DNA of 64,000 bases from Solemya velum gill symbiont (GCF_000787395.1 NZ_JRAA01000001.1:310001-374000), one strand, 5' to 3'. Shown: positions 7,737-16,678, counted from the stretch's first letter. A program made the numbers and translations. The notes: generated by a model from the sequence alone, not told the origin.

Positions 7737-8618
7737 ATGTCTAAACACATAAGAACTGCACTGCTTCTAGCTGCAGGCACTGGATCTCGCCTGCGCCCAT
7801 TAACCCTTGATGCGCCAAAATGTCTTACGGAAGTGAGCGGTGAACCGATTCTGGGTCGGTTGATTGATAATTTACGCTTGCAAGGCATTAAACGCCTGGT
7901 GGTTGTCACTGGCTACCTTGATGAGTGTATCCGTGAATTTCTCGGAAAAAATGCGCCTGATCTACAGGTCGACTACATATTCAATCCAGTCTACAGAACA
8001 ACCAACAACATCTATTCTCTCTGGCTAGCACGCAAAGCCATTGAAGAATCCTTTGTGTTGATAGAGAGCGATCTTGTTTTTGAGGAATCAATGCTGGAGC
8101 GCATGCTTGTGCCTGACAAAATTGCGATTTCGAAAATTTTGCCATGGATGAATGGTACCGTTGTTGAGCTCAACTCAAATAATAGTGTTGCAGCATTTCA
8201 TGTTAGTCATGACGTTAATGATGCGAAACGTTATAAAACCGTTAATATTTACAGCTTGTCCTCACAGAGTTGGCAGAGAATAACAAAACGATTAGACCAG
8301 TATGTGGCTGATAATCAAGTGAATGAATATTATGAGACAGTATTCGCAGATATGGTAAGAGATGGGTCGCTTGAGTTTGATGCGGTATTCTTTGATAAGA
8401 ATAAATGGTATGAGATTGATTGCGTGAAAGATTTGCATGAAGCAGAGCTGATGTTTCCTCGCGTACCTTTGGATACAATTTCAGAGACTGCTCACTTGGG
8501 ACATACATCCTGCCTTAGCCCGGCAAAAAGCACCAATATTCCTAAACTAGAAAACAAACGATTGCGTTCAGATAAAATTGTTCATATCGGCAAGCTGGCA
8601 CCTGGAGAAAAACCATGA
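7737..8618 (+). CDS. Nucleotidyltransferase of the LicC/PntC type (phosphoalcohol or phosphonate cytidylyltransferase)
   Basis: 293 residues from the second ATG; AGGAGA is 7 bases before it but only 1-2 bases before the ATG at 7731. The N-terminus LLLAAGTGSRLRPLT with a following PKCL is the nucleotide-binding signature of sugar-nucleotide/CTP transferases. TTNNIYSLWLAR and ESDLVFE are typical of the choline-phosphate/2-aminoethylphosphonate cytidylyltransferase group, and WYEIDCVKDL supplies the second metal-binding Asp. The last 40 or so residues show no known motif. It overlaps by ATGA with a CDP-alcohol phosphatidyltransferase, so it probably makes the CDP-activated head group that enzyme uses. 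The precise alcohol is unknown. Confidence 0.82.
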   Translation: MSKHIRTALLLAAGTGSRLRPLTLDAPKCLTEVSGEPILGRLIDNLRLQGIKRLVVVTGYLDECIREFLGKNAPDLQVDYIFNPVYRTTNNIYSLWLARKAIEESFVLIESDLVFEESMLERMLVPDKIAISKILPWMNGTVVELNSNNSVAAFHVSHDVNDAKRYKTVNIYSLSSQSWQRITKRLDQYVADNQVNEYYETVFADMVRDGSLEFDAVFFDKNKWYEIDCVKDLHEAELMFPRVPLDTISETAHLGHTSCLSPAKSTNIPKLENKRLRSDKIVHIGKLAPGEKP

Positions 8619-9265
8619 CGGCTGTACAAGAGTCATCAGTGGCGCCGCCAACAATACTGTCATTTGCAAAAGACCTGGCCAACCTCTGTTCTCTGGCGGG
8701 GCTTTTTTCTGCAGTTCTGGCAATCTATTTCGCCATCACGAACAATTTTCCTGCCGCAATGATTGGGTTGGTTTGGGCCGTATTCTTTGACTGGAGCGAT
8801 GGCAATATCGCACGGCGCATGAAGAACAGAACTGATAATCAGAGAATGTTTGGTGGGCAACTTGACTCACTGATTGATATTGTCAGTTTTGGTGTTTGTC
8901 CTGCTGTGGTTTTATTAAGTTACGGTGACTTTCATCCCTGGTTCTTACCAGGCGCTTTTATTATTGTTGCGGCAGGTGTTCTCAGATTAAGTTATTTCAA
9001 TGTCTATGGCCTGGTTAGCAAAACCAGCTATCAGGGTTTGGCTATTGATAATAACGGGATTCTTCTGGCACTGCTTTTTGTATTTCATGGCCTCATCAGT
9101 TCGTCTGTGTTTACCGCAGTGCTATACATTTTAATACTGACATTGGCAGCTTTAAACGTGTCACCGGTTAAAACTCCAAAATTGAGTAGTGGAGCATGGT
9201 ATTACGGCATTGTTACTTACACTCTCATTTTGACTATTTTTTATAGCTGGCAGTTACTAAAGTAA
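8615..9265 (+). CDS. CDP-alcohol phosphatidyltransferase family membrane enzyme
   Basis: 216 residues, about six membrane segments. The catalytic signature is D59-x2-D62-G63-x2-A66-R67, then G80-x3-D84-x3-D88. Between R67 and G80 there are 12 residues instead of the canonical 8. The motif and the following SFGVCPA resemble phosphatidylserine-synthase-like members. The enzyme joins a CDP-activated group and an alcohol in the cytoplasmic membrane. Given the ATGA overlap with the nucleotidyltransferase, it most likely completes an unusual phospholipid or phosphonolipid. Ordinary phosphatidylserine synthesis is an alternative. Confidence 0.85.
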   Translation: MTAVQESSVAPPTILSFAKDLANLCSLAGLFSAVLAIYFAITNNFPAAMIGLVWAVFFDWSDGNIARRMKNRTDNQRMFGGQLDSLIDIVSFGVCPAVVLLSYGDFHPWFLPGAFIIVAAGVLRLSYFNVYGLVSKTSYQGLAIDNNGILLALLFVFHGLISSSVFTAVLYILILTLAALNVSPVKTPKLSSGAWYYGIVTYTLILTIFYSWQLLK

Positions 9266-9446
9266 TATAAAAGTGCAGTAGAACTTCTGTCCGTTTTGGG
9301 CAGTAGTTAGCATTAAATCAGCGGGTTTACGGATCATTGTGTGAGGGCTCTAAACAATGAAGTTATCGTCCAACATTAAGAGTCTAGAGGGAATGAGCCC
9401 AAATGATATCGGGCTATCCGAATTCCAATGAAATGAGGATATTTAA

Positions 9447-9617
9447 ATGACTGAACAAGACAAAATTACGATGGACAAATATGGTATTTCAAGCTCATCT
9501 AAGGCAGTGTATTTTTATAAGGACCACAAGTACGAAAGGCTTACAGATGCGATCAATTATGCCAAGATTGATATAAAACGGGCTAAAGAGGATGCCGATC
9601 CTACCAAGCCAGCCTGA
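9447..9617 (+). CDS. Small hypothetical protein, 56 residues
   Basis: The ATG at 9447 follows TGAGGAT at a normal distance. The product has a polar N-terminus and then KAVYFYKDHKYERLTDAINY followed by AKIDIKRAKEDAD. The pattern aromatic-x-aromatic-K-x2-K-Y-x2-L-x-D-A-x2-Y-A looks like a small strand-helix protein rather than random translation. No family can be named with certainty. It lies 180 bases after the CDP-alcohol transferase and may belong to a separate transcript. Confidence 0.55.
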   Translation: MTEQDKITMDKYGISSSSKAVYFYKDHKYERLTDAINYAKIDIKRAKEDADPTKPA

Positions 9618-9669
9618 CAATTGGGCTTGTATTTAGCCTAAATTCCCTCAGACATCAGCTACGCAGTAC

Positions 9670-9700
9670 CTGAAGGTCTGCACGCCGTGCAATCCTTCAG
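9670..9700. repeat. Two-step hairpin downstream of the 56-residue gene
   Basis: CTGAAGG pairs with CCTTCAG, and inside it GCAC pairs with GTGC around a GCC loop. Flanking CCCTC (9645-9649) and GAGGG (9700-9704) could extend it. No T run follows, so this is a folded RNA or protein site rather than a classic terminator. Confidence 0.5.
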
Positions 9701-9834
9701 AGGGAAAGGTCGGTCTCACCATGCCGTTGAATATAATGATGGTGCCAAAAGTCTGAAGATTCTCGCCCACAGTGTCTTAGCCTTGCTGTGCCGTTTGGTC
9801 GCCGTACTCAACAGTCCATTACATCCGAAACATT

Positions 9835-9866
9835 GAATGTCCACTTCTGGCCGAAAGCAGTCATTC
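9835..9866. repeat. Imperfect palindrome GAATG...CATTC, possible dispersed repeat
   Basis: GAATGTCC(A)CTTCTGGCC is followed by GAAAGCAGTCATTC, which folds on itself. A related but more divergent string (GAATGTCCGTTTTCGACC) occurs at 11773-11790, and a weaker one at about 9287-9305. The set suggests a family of small intergenic palindromes. Confidence 0.45.
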
Positions 9867-9939
9867 CACGACTACAATTTCTCAAGCACTTCACCACTTT
9901 TCTTCAACAGCTCCGAAACCGCTCTTCTAGCGGCCGTAC

Positions 9940-10536
9940 TTATCGTAAAGCCATGTAGGTGAGAATGGTGAAGATAATCCAGGCACAAGGAATGATCATT
10001 AGTAGCAGGTAACCCCGGTTTCTCAATAGTAGCAATATCCCAATTGTCGCTATTGCTGTCGGATCCGGTGCGATGGTGACGAGTTCGATTCCTCTAAAGC
10101 TTCTTCCAGCAAGCAGCAGTACGACCGGGTGAATCATGTATGCATAGATGATAATCAGCCATCCGCTAATTGCCCTTGCAGTAGAGCCATGCGCCCTGTT
10201 CGGGGTATTTTCTGTCATCGCGGCTGAAATAACCAACAGGAGAGATTCCCCATAAAAGAGGTAAGCCAACGCCTCCACCAGCGGGTTTATTTGCGCATAA
10301 AAGCCCCTCAACATCCATAAACCGACAAACACCCAGATCAGGGCCAGCCACAAGAGGACTGCCTTTTGAGCCACTTGATGTCGTGAGCGAATCAGCCAAA
10401 TGGCAACCATGGCAGACAGGAGCAGCGGGGCCTGGTATGGCCACAGCGCAGAGTTTGACTGCTCGAACAGCCTGAAATAGGTCTCGGGAGAAAAAATCAG
10501 GAAATCATTGAGTGAATACGAAAGCCAGTGATCCAT
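9940..10536 (-). CDS. DUF6064-like integral membrane protein
   Basis: 198 residues from the ATG whose first base touches the stop of the preceding aldo/keto reductase frame (TGATG); a GTG one codon earlier is possible. About six hydrophobic segments, an N-terminal LNDFLIFSPETYFRLFE and a central L-R-G-F-Y-A-Q-I-N-P resemble DUF6064 proteins. Function unknown. Coupling to the exported aldo/keto reductase suggests the two are co-expressed. It remains intact although its upstream neighbour is frameshifted. Confidence 0.65.
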   Translation of the reverse strand: MDHWLSYSLNDFLIFSPETYFRLFEQSNSALWPYQAPLLLSAMVAIWLIRSRHQVAQKAVLLWLALIWVFVGLWMLRGFYAQINPLVEALAYLFYGESLLLVISAAMTENTPNRAHGSTARAISGWLIIIYAYMIHPVVLLLAGRSFRGIELVTIAPDPTAIATIGILLLLRNRGYLLLMIIPCAWIIFTILTYMALR

Positions 10537-11449
10537 CACAAGGCGGCAATATATTTGACGAGCGTCTCGCGCATCTTCTGTTCAGGAACAATCCCCCTCA
10601 TTGCGCTCATATTTTCAAACAGGTGATCTAAACGCGTTGTTGCCGGAATAGCACAAGTGACCGCAGGATGTGAAACAATAAACTTTAGCAGCAACGAGGC
10701 CCAGTTATCACACTCGAACTCTCGTGCAAAACCCGGCAGGGGATGTTTCTTGGCCCAATCGACCAGGCTTCCACGCTGGAAAGGACGGTTGGCGATAAAG
10801 GCTATACCACGCTCCCTGGCGATCGGAAGAATGCGCTGTTCCACTTCACGGTCAATCGCATTGTATGTCGCCTGGACAAAATCGATCGGCTGGGTAAGCA
10901 TGATTTTTTCCAACTCTGCATGTCGTCGCCCATGCGATGTCGTTACACCGACATAACGCAATCGACCCAGCTGTTTCATTTCAAACAGGGTTTCCAGGTG
11001 CCCTTGCCATGACAGCAGGTTGTGCACCTGTAATAGATCGAACTGATCGACTTTCCAGAGGTTTCTCGACGCTTGGATTTCAGCTGCCCCATCCTCAACC
11101 GAAGTGGTCCAGACTTTTGTCGCAGAAAAAACAATCCATCTACGTATTTGAGATTTTCCAGACAGTAACCCAGGTTTCTTTCAGAAGAACCATATATCGG
11201 GGAAGAATCGATAATACCGCCACCGAGTTGGAAAAAAATCCGTAGTAACTCGGTGCGTTGTTGTAACACTTCGACGTCATGACCGACATTGAAAGAGACA
11301 AAGCTGCCCATACCAATTGCAGGCAGCTTTTCACCGCTCGAAGGAATGACCTTGAGCAGTGGGTCTGCATGAACACTTGCAGCGAGTCGGTCAAGCTGTG
11401 CCAAGCCGAGACACGCAGCTATTGCCTGGAGGAAATGCCGTCTATTCAT
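10536..11449 (-). pseudogene. Tat-exported aldo/keto reductase, broken by a single frameshift
   Basis: The first half (11449 down to about 11132) begins MNRRHFLQAIAACLG, a twin-arginine signal, and continues with GGGIIDSSPIYGSSE, which holds the catalytic Asp and Tyr. The second half (to 10536) contains the family C-terminus (RLRYVGVTTSH, ERGIAFIANRPF, CAIPATTRLDHL). The frames part at a run of six A on the plus strand (11126-11131). One extra base there restores FFSATKVWT (catalytic Lys) and then LLQVHN (catalytic His). The gene is thus one base from a full protein of about 305 residues. It may be a true recent mutation, a phase switch or a sequence error. An unneeded ATG at 11482 is ignored because MNRR has the better ribosome site. 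Confidence 0.85.
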
Positions 11450-11557
11450 TCTTTTCCCGTGCCATATATACATCGTAAACATAGCTCATAATCCTATTCA
11501 TGAGCCAACTACCAGACACCATTTGAGCTGCCCAAAACGAGTTGTCCAGCTTGAATG

Positions 11558-11668
11558 TTAGTTCATCGCCGGTTTTATCTCCAATGGAACGATGGATTCC
11601 TGTGCTGGAGGTTGATGATCCAGCGAGCTATGTGGTCGTTTGGTGTTGTAATGCCTTCTCCATCACAT
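11558..11668 (-). pseudogene. IS3-family transposase (OrfB) C-terminal scar
   Basis: On the minus strand the frame reads WRRHYNTKRPHSSLDHQPP, then AQESIVPLEIKPAMN and a TAA. W-R-x-H-Y-N-T-x-R-P-H-S-S-L is the hallmark ending of IS3-group integrase-type transposases. A stop precedes the tryptophan codon and nothing more of the gene is readable, so this is an old remnant of about 35 codons. It occupies most of the otherwise empty 11450-11795 interval. Confidence 0.8.
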
Positions 11669-11795
11669 CTCTGGTTTAGAGAACGCATCCAGAATTATAT
11701 TAGTAGAACAATTGCATAACGATGAGTCGCCCATCTTCATAGGGAATCAGGCCACTCAATTTCTACATTGACGAATGTCCGTTTTCGACCAAAGA

Positions 11796-13481
11796 CTAGA
11801 AATAGTAGGAGAGCAGGTAGAGGCACAGCAGGATTGCAACCCACATCACCATGCTGCCGGTCGAGAGAACACGTGACAATATGCCAGTCGGACCATGATG
11901 CCGGTAGAGATTGGATATGATGCTCTCGACCCTGTTTTTCATGCGTCGCTCCATGCTCTTCTGGGCGACCGAGGCATGAATACTGAATTCCTCTGTCAGT
12001 TCCTTGAAGAACTTGCGATAGAACCAGTCGAAATCGAGGCTGATGGTTAAGGTGCGTTTCATCATCTTGAGCATCACGAAGAAAGCGAAACCGGCAAACA
12101 ACAGGAGTTGCAGTTGTGTCACCAGGTGGTCGATTGTGTAGGGTTGATAGTCAACCGCGTAGGGTAAGATGGCATACAGCGGATCCGGATAGATGCCTAT
12201 GGCGATACACAAGAAAGAGAAAATCCACATTGCCATACGCAGGTTGACCGGAGGCTCCGGTGGTCTCAATCCCGAATCTTTCTGAAAAAAGACAAACCAG
12301 GGGAACTTGATTCCTGCGTGCAGGAAGACGCCTGCCGATGCTGCGAGCAGCAGCATCCACACCAGTGCGAGGCCTTCATGTGCAGCAGCCGAGGTCTCCA
12401 GTGACTTGGTAACAAAACCCGATGTAAATGGAAATGCAGAGATCGCCAATGCACCGACGATGCCGTGGAATGCTGTCAGCGGCATACTCTGGAACAGTCC
12501 ACCGAGATCGGTGCATTTGCGTTTGCCTGTCATCATCAATACGCTGCCGGCCGACATGAGCAGCAGCGCTTTGTAGATAATGTGTGCAAAGGCATGGGCG
12601 GCTGCGCCATTGAGAGCCATCTCGGTACCGATACCGATTGCTGTCACCATGAAACCAACCTGGTTAACAATGCTGTAGGCAAGAATGCGTCGCATGTCAT
12701 TTTCAAGCAGGGCGTAGATGATGCCGTAGAACACCATGTAGAGACCAATCCAGATCAGGATTTCAGTTCCGGGAAAGCCGACCAGCAGGGCGAAGACAGC
12801 GGTTTTGGTGGTGAAGGCAGAGAGAAATACGGTACCACTGGGGCTCGCTTCAGGATAGGCATCTGCAATCCACGCCGACAGTGGCGGGGCACCGGCATTG
12901 ACCAGGAAGCCTGCAAGAATCAGCCAGGTCGCAGTTGAATCAGCCGTCATGGCGACGAATTGTGTTGAGCCGGTTTCGATCACGTAGGCAACAATACCTG
13001 ACATCAGGATGACGCCGCCAAGCAGGTGTACCAACAGGTAGCGCATGCTCGCCCTGTAGGCGCTATGCGTGCCCGCAGCCCAGATAACAAGGGTAGAGCC
13101 GAGAGCCATGATCTCCCAGAAGATGAAGAGTGTGATCAGGTCGCCAGCAAAAGTAACGCCAACCGCAGCGCCTGCATAGACAAATGCAGCCGTCAGTTCA
13201 ATTGTTCGTGCCTGCTTGAGTGCATATAGCCCACCAGCAAAAGCCATGATGCTGAAGATGGTGGCAAACAGGCGTCCTTCGGTACTTGAGCGAACAGGAT
13301 CAAGACTGTAATCGAGAAAGCCGATTTGCAGGTTACTTCCATCCGGCAGCAGCCATACCAATGCCAGTGTCAGGATTGGAAGTGACATTACCAGCAGTGA
13401 TCTCCTTGCATCGCTGACGAAAGGAATCAGGAAAGCGCCGAGGATCATGATCAATCCTGGTGGAAAGGCAAACTCACTCAT
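11796..13481 (-). CDS. Mrp/NADH-dehydrogenase-like antiporter subunit (NuoL/MrpA-type)
   Basis: 561 residues from the ATG in the ATGAGTGA overlap with the 86-residue gene upstream. It belongs to the proton-pumping antiporter family: conserved motifs include FIFWEIMALGSTLVIW (key Glu), AYSIVNQVGFM and HAFAHIIYKALLLMSAGSV (His/Lys channel). About 14 membrane segments are followed by an amphipathic C-terminal arm, as in NuoL-like proteins. It is the last gene of the ten-gene operon running from 19087. It probably supplies the function of the N-terminal part of MrpA, which is missing as a single large protein here. Confidence 0.85.
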   Translation of the reverse strand: MSEFAFPPGLIMILGAFLIPFVSDARRSLLVMSLPILTLALVWLLPDGSNLQIGFLDYSLDPVRSSTEGRLFATIFSIMAFAGGLYALKQARTIELTAAFVYAGAAVGVTFAGDLITLFIFWEIMALGSTLVIWAAGTHSAYRASMRYLLVHLLGGVILMSGIVAYVIETGSTQFVAMTADSTATWLILAGFLVNAGAPPLSAWIADAYPEASPSGTVFLSAFTTKTAVFALLVGFPGTEILIWIGLYMVFYGIIYALLENDMRRILAYSIVNQVGFMVTAIGIGTEMALNGAAAHAFAHIIYKALLLMSAGSVLMMTGKRKCTDLGGLFQSMPLTAFHGIVGALAISAFPFTSGFVTKSLETSAAAHEGLALVWMLLLAASAGVFLHAGIKFPWFVFFQKDSGLRPPEPPVNLRMAMWIFSFLCIAIGIYPDPLYAILPYAVDYQPYTIDHLVTQLQLLLFAGFAFFVMLKMMKRTLTISLDFDWFYRKFFKELTEEFSIHASVAQKSMERRMKNRVESIISNLYRHHGPTGILSRVLSTGSMVMWVAILLCLYLLSYYF

Positions 13482-13734
13482 CGTAGTAAGTATCCTTTCG
13501 CTTGAGGAAGATACCGAGAATCTTTGCAGCGGCAACCATCGCTGCACATGTCAGAAAGCCGTACCAGGTAAAGAATCCCCAGCTCGCATCAATCGACATT
13601 CCCTGGTCTTCAAAATGGGGATGATGATGCATAAAGAACTCGGGGAGCAGGGCGAGAGCCAGGATCAGCAGCTGGATGAGCCACAGCTTGATGCGGTTCT
13701 CTTCACGATAGAGCCAGTGTTTCTTTTCACTCAT
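13474..13734 (-). CDS. Small two-helix membrane protein of the Mrp-like operon
   Basis: 86 residues with two hydrophobic segments (about 17-35 and 52-72) separated by a His-rich loop (PEFFMHHHPHFE). It is locked between two antiporter subunits by stop-start overlaps at both ends, so it is surely translated. It is not one of the standard MrpA-G subunits. Small accessory subunits of this kind occur in Mrp/Mbh-like clusters, and the histidines might bind a metal, but neither role is shown. Confidence 0.7.
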   Translation of the reverse strand: MSEKKHWLYREENRIKLWLIQLLILALALLPEFFMHHHPHFEDQGMSIDASWGFFTWYGFLTCAAMVAAAKILGIFLKRKDTYYDE

Positions 13735-15200
13735 GGCTGTACTACCTCACGTGCCAGTTCCAGTGGCACTTGTGGGAAAAGGAATAACAGCAGGGTAAGA
13801 GCGGCTGTTGCTGACAGTGCCAGGACAATAGGCAGCGGTGCTTCACCATGCGGATGTTGGGCGCTCTCTGTCGACTCCTGCTTGAAAAAGGCGGCATAGA
13901 TAATAGGAATGAAATAGGCCGCATTCAACAGGGTAGAGAGGATGATAACGCCAATGGCAACAATTTGATCCGCCTCGAAGGCTCCCATCAGCATGTACCA
14001 CTTGGAGATAAAGCCGGCAGCAGGAGGCACACCAATCATTGAGAGAGCGCCAATGGCAAAAGCACCCATGGTCCATGGCATACGCTTGCCAATGCCATCG
14101 AGCTGGCTTATCTCTGTTTTGTGTGCAGCCGTATAGATTGAACCGGCAGCAAAGAAGAGTGTGATTTTGCCGAACGCATGGGCAGCAATATGCAGAGCCG
14201 CACCCATTGCAGAGATGGGCGCCAGTATCGCAACGCCAAGAATTACGTAGGAGAGCTGACTGATAGTCGAGTAGGCGAGACGGCGTTTGAGATTGTCCTG
14301 CCTGAGTGCGATCAGCGAGGCCGTGATTATGGTAAAACCGGCCGCGTAGAGCAGCCAGTGGGTCCATGGCTGCGCCTGCAACAGGTCGATACCGAAAATG
14401 TAGACGGCAATTTTAACCACGCTGAACACACCTGCCTTGACCACGGCAACCGCGTGCAGCAATGCACTGACAGGTGTGGGTGCGACCATGGCAGCCGGAA
14501 GCCAGCGGTGAAACGGCATCAATGCCGCCTTGCCGATACCGAACATGTAGAGCAACAGCATCAGGCCGAGTAGGGCATCTTGCAGTTTACCGTCGAGAAT
14601 ACCGCCGGCAGTAAAGTCGGTGGTACCGGCAACAGACCAGGTCCAGATGATTGCCGGCATCAGCAGGCCGATAGAGGTGCCGATCAGAATGCCCAGGTAG
14701 GTGCGTCCTGCAGTCATGGCATCGTCTGTACCCTTGTGAGTAACCAGCGGGTAAGTCGACAGGGTCAGCATTTCATAAAAGATAAACAGGGTCAGCAGGT
14801 TTGCCGAAAACGCAATGCCGACAGCCGCACTCAATGCAATCGTGAAGCAGATGTAGAAACGCGTCTGGTGCTTCTCGTTATTGGCGCGCATGTAGCCAAT
14901 TGAGTAGAGCGAGTTGATTGGCCATAGCAGTGAAGCAATGCCTGCGAATAGCATGCCCAGCGGCTCGACCTTGAATGCGATGGAGAGTCCAGGCAGCATC
15001 TCGACCAGGGTGACTGCAGGACGTCCTCCATCCAGAATTGTCGGCAGCAGGGAGAAAACGCTGATCAGCAACAACAGTGATGTAACGATGGTCACTGCTT
15101 CACGCAGATTGGGTCTGTTACTGGTCAAGAGGACGCCTACACCACCAGCTAATGGCAGGAACAGCGATGCAAGAATAGCCGTTTCAGGTGACAGCATCAT
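13731..15200 (-). CDS. MrpD/NuoN-like antiporter subunit, second copy
   Basis: 489 residues, about 14 membrane segments. Motifs of the family are present: LFIFYEMLTLSTYPLV with the membrane Glu, LMPFHRWLPAAMVAPTPVSA with the Lys/His-containing loop, and AYSTISQLSYVILG. It overlaps the next upstream gene by ATGATG/TGA. It is similar in type to the MrpD at 15197-16678 but clearly a different paralogue. It pumps protons or Na+ across the cytoplasmic membrane as part of the complex. Confidence 0.87.
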   Translation of the reverse strand: MMLSPETAILASLFLPLAGGVGVLLTSNRPNLREAVTIVTSLLLLISVFSLLPTILDGGRPAVTLVEMLPGLSIAFKVEPLGMLFAGIASLLWPINSLYSIGYMRANNEKHQTRFYICFTIALSAAVGIAFSANLLTLFIFYEMLTLSTYPLVTHKGTDDAMTAGRTYLGILIGTSIGLLMPAIIWTWSVAGTTDFTAGGILDGKLQDALLGLMLLLYMFGIGKAALMPFHRWLPAAMVAPTPVSALLHAVAVVKAGVFSVVKIAVYIFGIDLLQAQPWTHWLLYAAGFTIITASLIALRQDNLKRRLAYSTISQLSYVILGVAILAPISAMGAALHIAAHAFGKITLFFAAGSIYTAAHKTEISQLDGIGKRMPWTMGAFAIGALSMIGVPPAAGFISKWYMLMGAFEADQIVAIGVIILSTLLNAAYFIPIIYAAFFKQESTESAQHPHGEAPLPIVLALSATAALTLLLFLFPQVPLELAREVVQP

Positions 15201-16678
15201 GGTGAGACTCCCAGAAGCTGAGCAGCTGCTTTGGATGCAATACCTGCTGTCAGGCTACTGTCGATACCGACATAGAAGTTGACCATGATCAGTAACCAGG
15301 TCGGTATCAGCATGGTCAGCGGAGCCTCGCTGATTGAAGCGGGTCCATTGTAGGGCTTGAAATAGGCTGTTTCGACAATACGCCAGATATAGACAACGGC
15401 CATCAGCGAGCCTGCGAGTACGACAACGACGATGGGCCAGTATCCCTTATCAAGTGCTGCAAGCACCAGGTACCACTTACTGATGAAACCAGCGGTCAGT
15501 GGAACGCCTATCAGGCTGACACCCCCGGCAACAAATGCAGCCATTGTCCATGGCATACGCTTGCCCAGGCCTGCAATGTCTCCGATGAGGACAGAGTTGA
15601 GGCGATAGATAATGCAGCCTATAGCCATGAACAGGGCGGACTTGATGATCGCATGGTTGAACAGGTGAACCAGGCCGGCGGTCAGGCCGGTGACCGTTCC
15701 AAGGCTGATGCCAACGACGATATAACCGATCTGCGCAATACTAGAGTAGGCCAACAGGCGTTTGAGATTCTCCTGGAAGATAGCCACCATCGAGCCGATG
15801 AGTATGGCGGCCATCCCCAGGATGATCAGAATCTCCGCGACCGGCATGGTGCCAAGCACGAAATCGACACCGAAAATGGTAAACAGCACGCGCAGCAGAA
15901 CGTAGGCTGCGACCTTGGTTGCGGTTCCTGCCAGCAATGCAGAGACAGCTGATGGTGCGTAGGTGTAGGCGTTTGGCAGCCAGCTGTGCAGTGGAAAGAG
16001 TGCCAGCTTGAGGCTGATGCCGACTGTCAGGAATGCAAGTGCGGTGAGCACGGTACGTGATTCATTGACGGCCGGCAGACGTTCGGCAAGATCGGCCATG
16101 TTGAGTGTGCCGGTCATCATGTAGAGCAGGCCGATACCGATCAGGTAGAAGGTTGCACCGAGGGTGCCCATGATGAGGTACTGGAAAGCGGCAGACAGCG
16201 CACGACGATCCTTGCCCAGGCTCACTAGTGCATAACTGGATAGTGAAGAGATTTCGAGGAATACAAACAGGTTGAAGGCGTCACCGGTGATGGTGATGCC
16301 GAGCATGCCGGTATAACAGAGCAGGAAAGCAGCATAGAAAAGATACTGCATCTTGATGTTAATTTCGTCAGCTACACTGCGCGCAGCGAAAGGCAGTACA
16401 AGGGCACCAATGGTTGTAATGATGAGCAAGACGTAGCTGCTTAGCGCATCAACCCGGTACTCGATACCCCAGGGAGCTGCCCAGCCACCGATCGCATAAC
16501 TGATGACGCCACTTTCGCTGGTTTGCCATACAAGTTGACCGGCTATGCCAAGCGAGACCAGCATGACCAGCATTGTGAGCAGCCAGCATGCCCTTGGATT
16601 TTTCAGCAGCACACAGGCTGGTGCCGCCAGCAGCGGAATAACGACCTGCAGAATCGGGTAATGGGTGGCCAGTGTCAT
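15197..16678 (-). CDS. mrpD: MrpD-like antiporter subunit
   Basis: 493 residues with the proton-pump family motifs LFVFLEISSLSSYALV, LALFPLHSWLPNAYTYAPSA and AYSSIAQIGYIVVG, plus NHAIIKSALFMAIG. Directly downstream of MrpC with a 4-base overlap, in the C-then-D order of Mrp operons. It forms the ion-translocating part of the complex together with the two related subunits further down. Of the three antiporter-like genes this one is the best fit to MrpD. Confidence 0.88.
   Translation of the reverse strand: MTLATHYPILQVVIPLLAAPACVLLKNPRACWLLTMLVMLVSLGIAGQLVWQTSESGVISYAIGGWAAPWGIEYRVDALSSYVLLIITTIGALVLPFAARSVADEINIKMQYLFYAAFLLCYTGMLGITITGDAFNLFVFLEISSLSSYALVSLGKDRRALSAAFQYLIMGTLGATFYLIGIGLLYMMTGTLNMADLAERLPAVNESRTVLTALAFLTVGISLKLALFPLHSWLPNAYTYAPSAVSALLAGTATKVAAYVLLRVLFTIFGVDFVLGTMPVAEILIILGMAAILIGSMVAIFQENLKRLLAYSSIAQIGYIVVGISLGTVTGLTAGLVHLFNHAIIKSALFMAIGCIIYRLNSVLIGDIAGLGKRMPWTMAAFVAGGVSLIGVPLTAGFISKWYLVLAALDKGYWPIVVVVLAGSLMAVVYIWRIVETAYFKPYNGPASISEAPLTMLIPTWLLIMVNFYVGIDSSLTAGIASKAAAQLLGVSP

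Larger units (their letters stand above)
9618..9939. other. 322-base non-coding region with two hairpins
   Basis: No gene seen. It contains the hairpin at 9670-9700 and the imperfect palindrome at 9835-9866. The rest shows no readable frame on either strand. Confidence 0.5.

Noticed and set aside
12465-15282. Several plus-strand frames of 100-157 codons over the Mrp-like operon
   Set aside because: Low-complexity polar translations opposite the hydrophobic antiporter genes; no ribosome sites or motifs.
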